This document shows positions 63,345 to 64,000 of a DNA stretch of 64,000 nucleotides, in pieces. The position numbers were made by a program, and so were the translations under genes. Where the stretch lies: assembly GCF_036488675.1 (NCBI RefSeq), contig NZ_CP133148.1:1860001-1924000 (forward strand). Direction: 5' to 3'. The notes under the pieces were generated by a model that saw only the letters and a program-made list of their open reading frames with translations, was not told the DNA's origin and did not search any database. The stretch's first letter is position 1; the number at the start of each line of letters is the position of its first letter. The DNA comes from Sinorhizobium chiapasense. Lineage in GTDB: Bacteria; Pseudomonadota; Alphaproteobacteria; Rhizobiales; Rhizobiaceae.

Positions 63345-64000
63345 ATGCGCATTGACAGCACTTCCGAACTCGAGACCAATATGCCTGAAGCCGCGCGCAA
63401 GGATCCTCTGGTACTGTTCATGCCGTCGGGCAAGCGTGGGCGCTTCCCGGTCGGCACGCCGATCCTCGACGCCGCGCGTTCGCTCGGGGTCTATGTCGAA
63501 AGCGTGTGCGGCGGACGCGCGACCTGCGGACGCTGCCAGGTTTCCGTGCAGGAAGGCAACTTCGCCAAGCACAAGATCGTTTCGTCGAACGACCACATCT
63601 CGCCGATCGGCCCGAAGGAGCAGCGCTATGCCAGCGTGCGCGAACTGCCGGATGGCCGCCGCCTTTCCTGCTCTTCCCAGATTCTCGGCGATCTCGTCAT
63701 CGACGTGCCGCAGGACACCGTCATCAATGCGCAGGTGGTGCGCAAGGCCGCGACCGACCGGGTGATCGAGCGCAATGCCGCCGTCCAGCTTTGCTATGTC
63801 GAAGTCGACGAACCGGACATGCACAAGCCGCTCGGCGATCTCGACCGAATGAAAGCCATGCTGGAGAAGGATTGGGGCTGGAAGGATCTGCTGATCGCGC
63901 CGCATCTGATCCCGCAGGTGCAAGGCATCCTGCGCAAGGGCAACTGGGCCGTCACCGCCGCGATCCACCGCGACATGGATTCCTCGCGCCCCTTCATCGT
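63345..64000 (+). CDS. RamA-like corrinoid activator (ferredoxin-ASKHA), partial
   Basis: The first 218 codons; the gene runs off the right edge. Residues about 22-120 are a 2Fe-2S ferredoxin domain with C55, C61 and C64 in CGGRATCGRC and C109 in RLSCSSQ. Family members then carry an ATP-binding ASKHA domain (DUF4445) and reduce inactive cob(II)alamin carriers. It would keep the corrinoid protein at 56038 active in air. Confidence 0.88.
   Translation, partial: MRIDSTSELETNMPEAARKDPLVLFMPSGKRGRFPVGTPILDAARSLGVYVESVCGGRATCGRCQVSVQEGNFAKHKIVSSNDHISPIGPKEQRYASVRELPDGRRLSCSSQILGDLVIDVPQDTVINAQVVRKAATDRVIERNAAVQLCYVEVDEPDMHKPLGDLDRMKAMLEKDWGWKDLLIAPHLIPQVQGILRKGNWAVTAAIHRDMDSSRPFI

Noticed and set aside
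1..64000. CRISPR arrays, prophage, IS elements, tRNA and rRNA genes
   Set aside because: No regularly spaced repeats, transposase or integrase frames, cloverleaf-like segments or rRNA stretches were noticed. tRNAs were only searched by eye, so a tRNAscan run would be the decisive check.

Overview
The window reads as chromosome of a nitrogen-fixing alphaproteobacterium, most likely Sinorhizobium/Ensifer. Supporting signs are high GC, fixNOQP and fixGHI, an FnrN-type regulator with FNR/FixK boxes, the acpXL-lpxXL lipid A cluster, aerobic-type cob genes, and many RIME-like and other palindromic intergenic repeats. No rRNA, tRNA, phage, IS or CRISPR was recognised. Genus assignment is inference from gene content.

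Region by region. (1) 1-10.2 kb: high-affinity cbb3 oxidase genes fixNOQP and the assembly genes fixGHI, all on the minus strand, split by four plus-strand accessory genes. A hemerythrin-like gene diverges from fixN and a PAS gene follows. (2) 10.6-15 kb: a secreted single-CXXCH protein and a cyclase/AAA ATPase. (3) 15-20.7 kb: the very-long-chain fatty acid cluster lpxXL, adhXL, fabF1, fabF2, fabZ and acpXL. (4) 20.8-23.1 kb: hemN divergent from fnrN, with an FNR box between. (5) 23.4-28.1 kb: cobD, cobC, cobB, cobA and cobE. (6) 28.4-31.3 kb: two tandem small paralogues, an 88-aa gene behind a sigma-54 promoter, a TauE transporter and a half-size EamA gene with a homopolymer frameshift. (7) 31.4-41.6 kb: cobO, cobN, cobW and cobP behind a cobalamin riboswitch, a cyclase/TPR gene, and cobQ. 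(8) 42.9-64 kb: a betaine-type ABC transporter followed by a dispersed set of corrinoid-dependent methyl-transfer genes.

The most interesting part is region 8. It has a uptake system, a homocysteine methyltransferase (bmt), a non-pyrrolysine MttB-family methyltransferase, its corrinoid protein, DUF1638, a PF13769-like protein, a Cys-rich MTHFR partner, MetF, a pterin-domain corrinoid methyltransferase and, at the right edge, a RamA-like ferredoxin activator. Together these could take methyl groups from a quaternary amine such as glycine betaine through a corrinoid protein to homocysteine or to tetrahydrofolate, in an aerobe, next to the genes that make the cobalamin. An FNR/FixK-like box lies between the mttB-like and corrinoid genes, so low oxygen may tune the pathway.

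Other notable points are palindromic repeats inserted in frame in cobN, a FabF2 whose catalytic Cys aligns with Glu, an in-frame open tail after the mttB stop codon, an orphan sigma-54 promoter, and several unannotated 28- to 47-codon genes.
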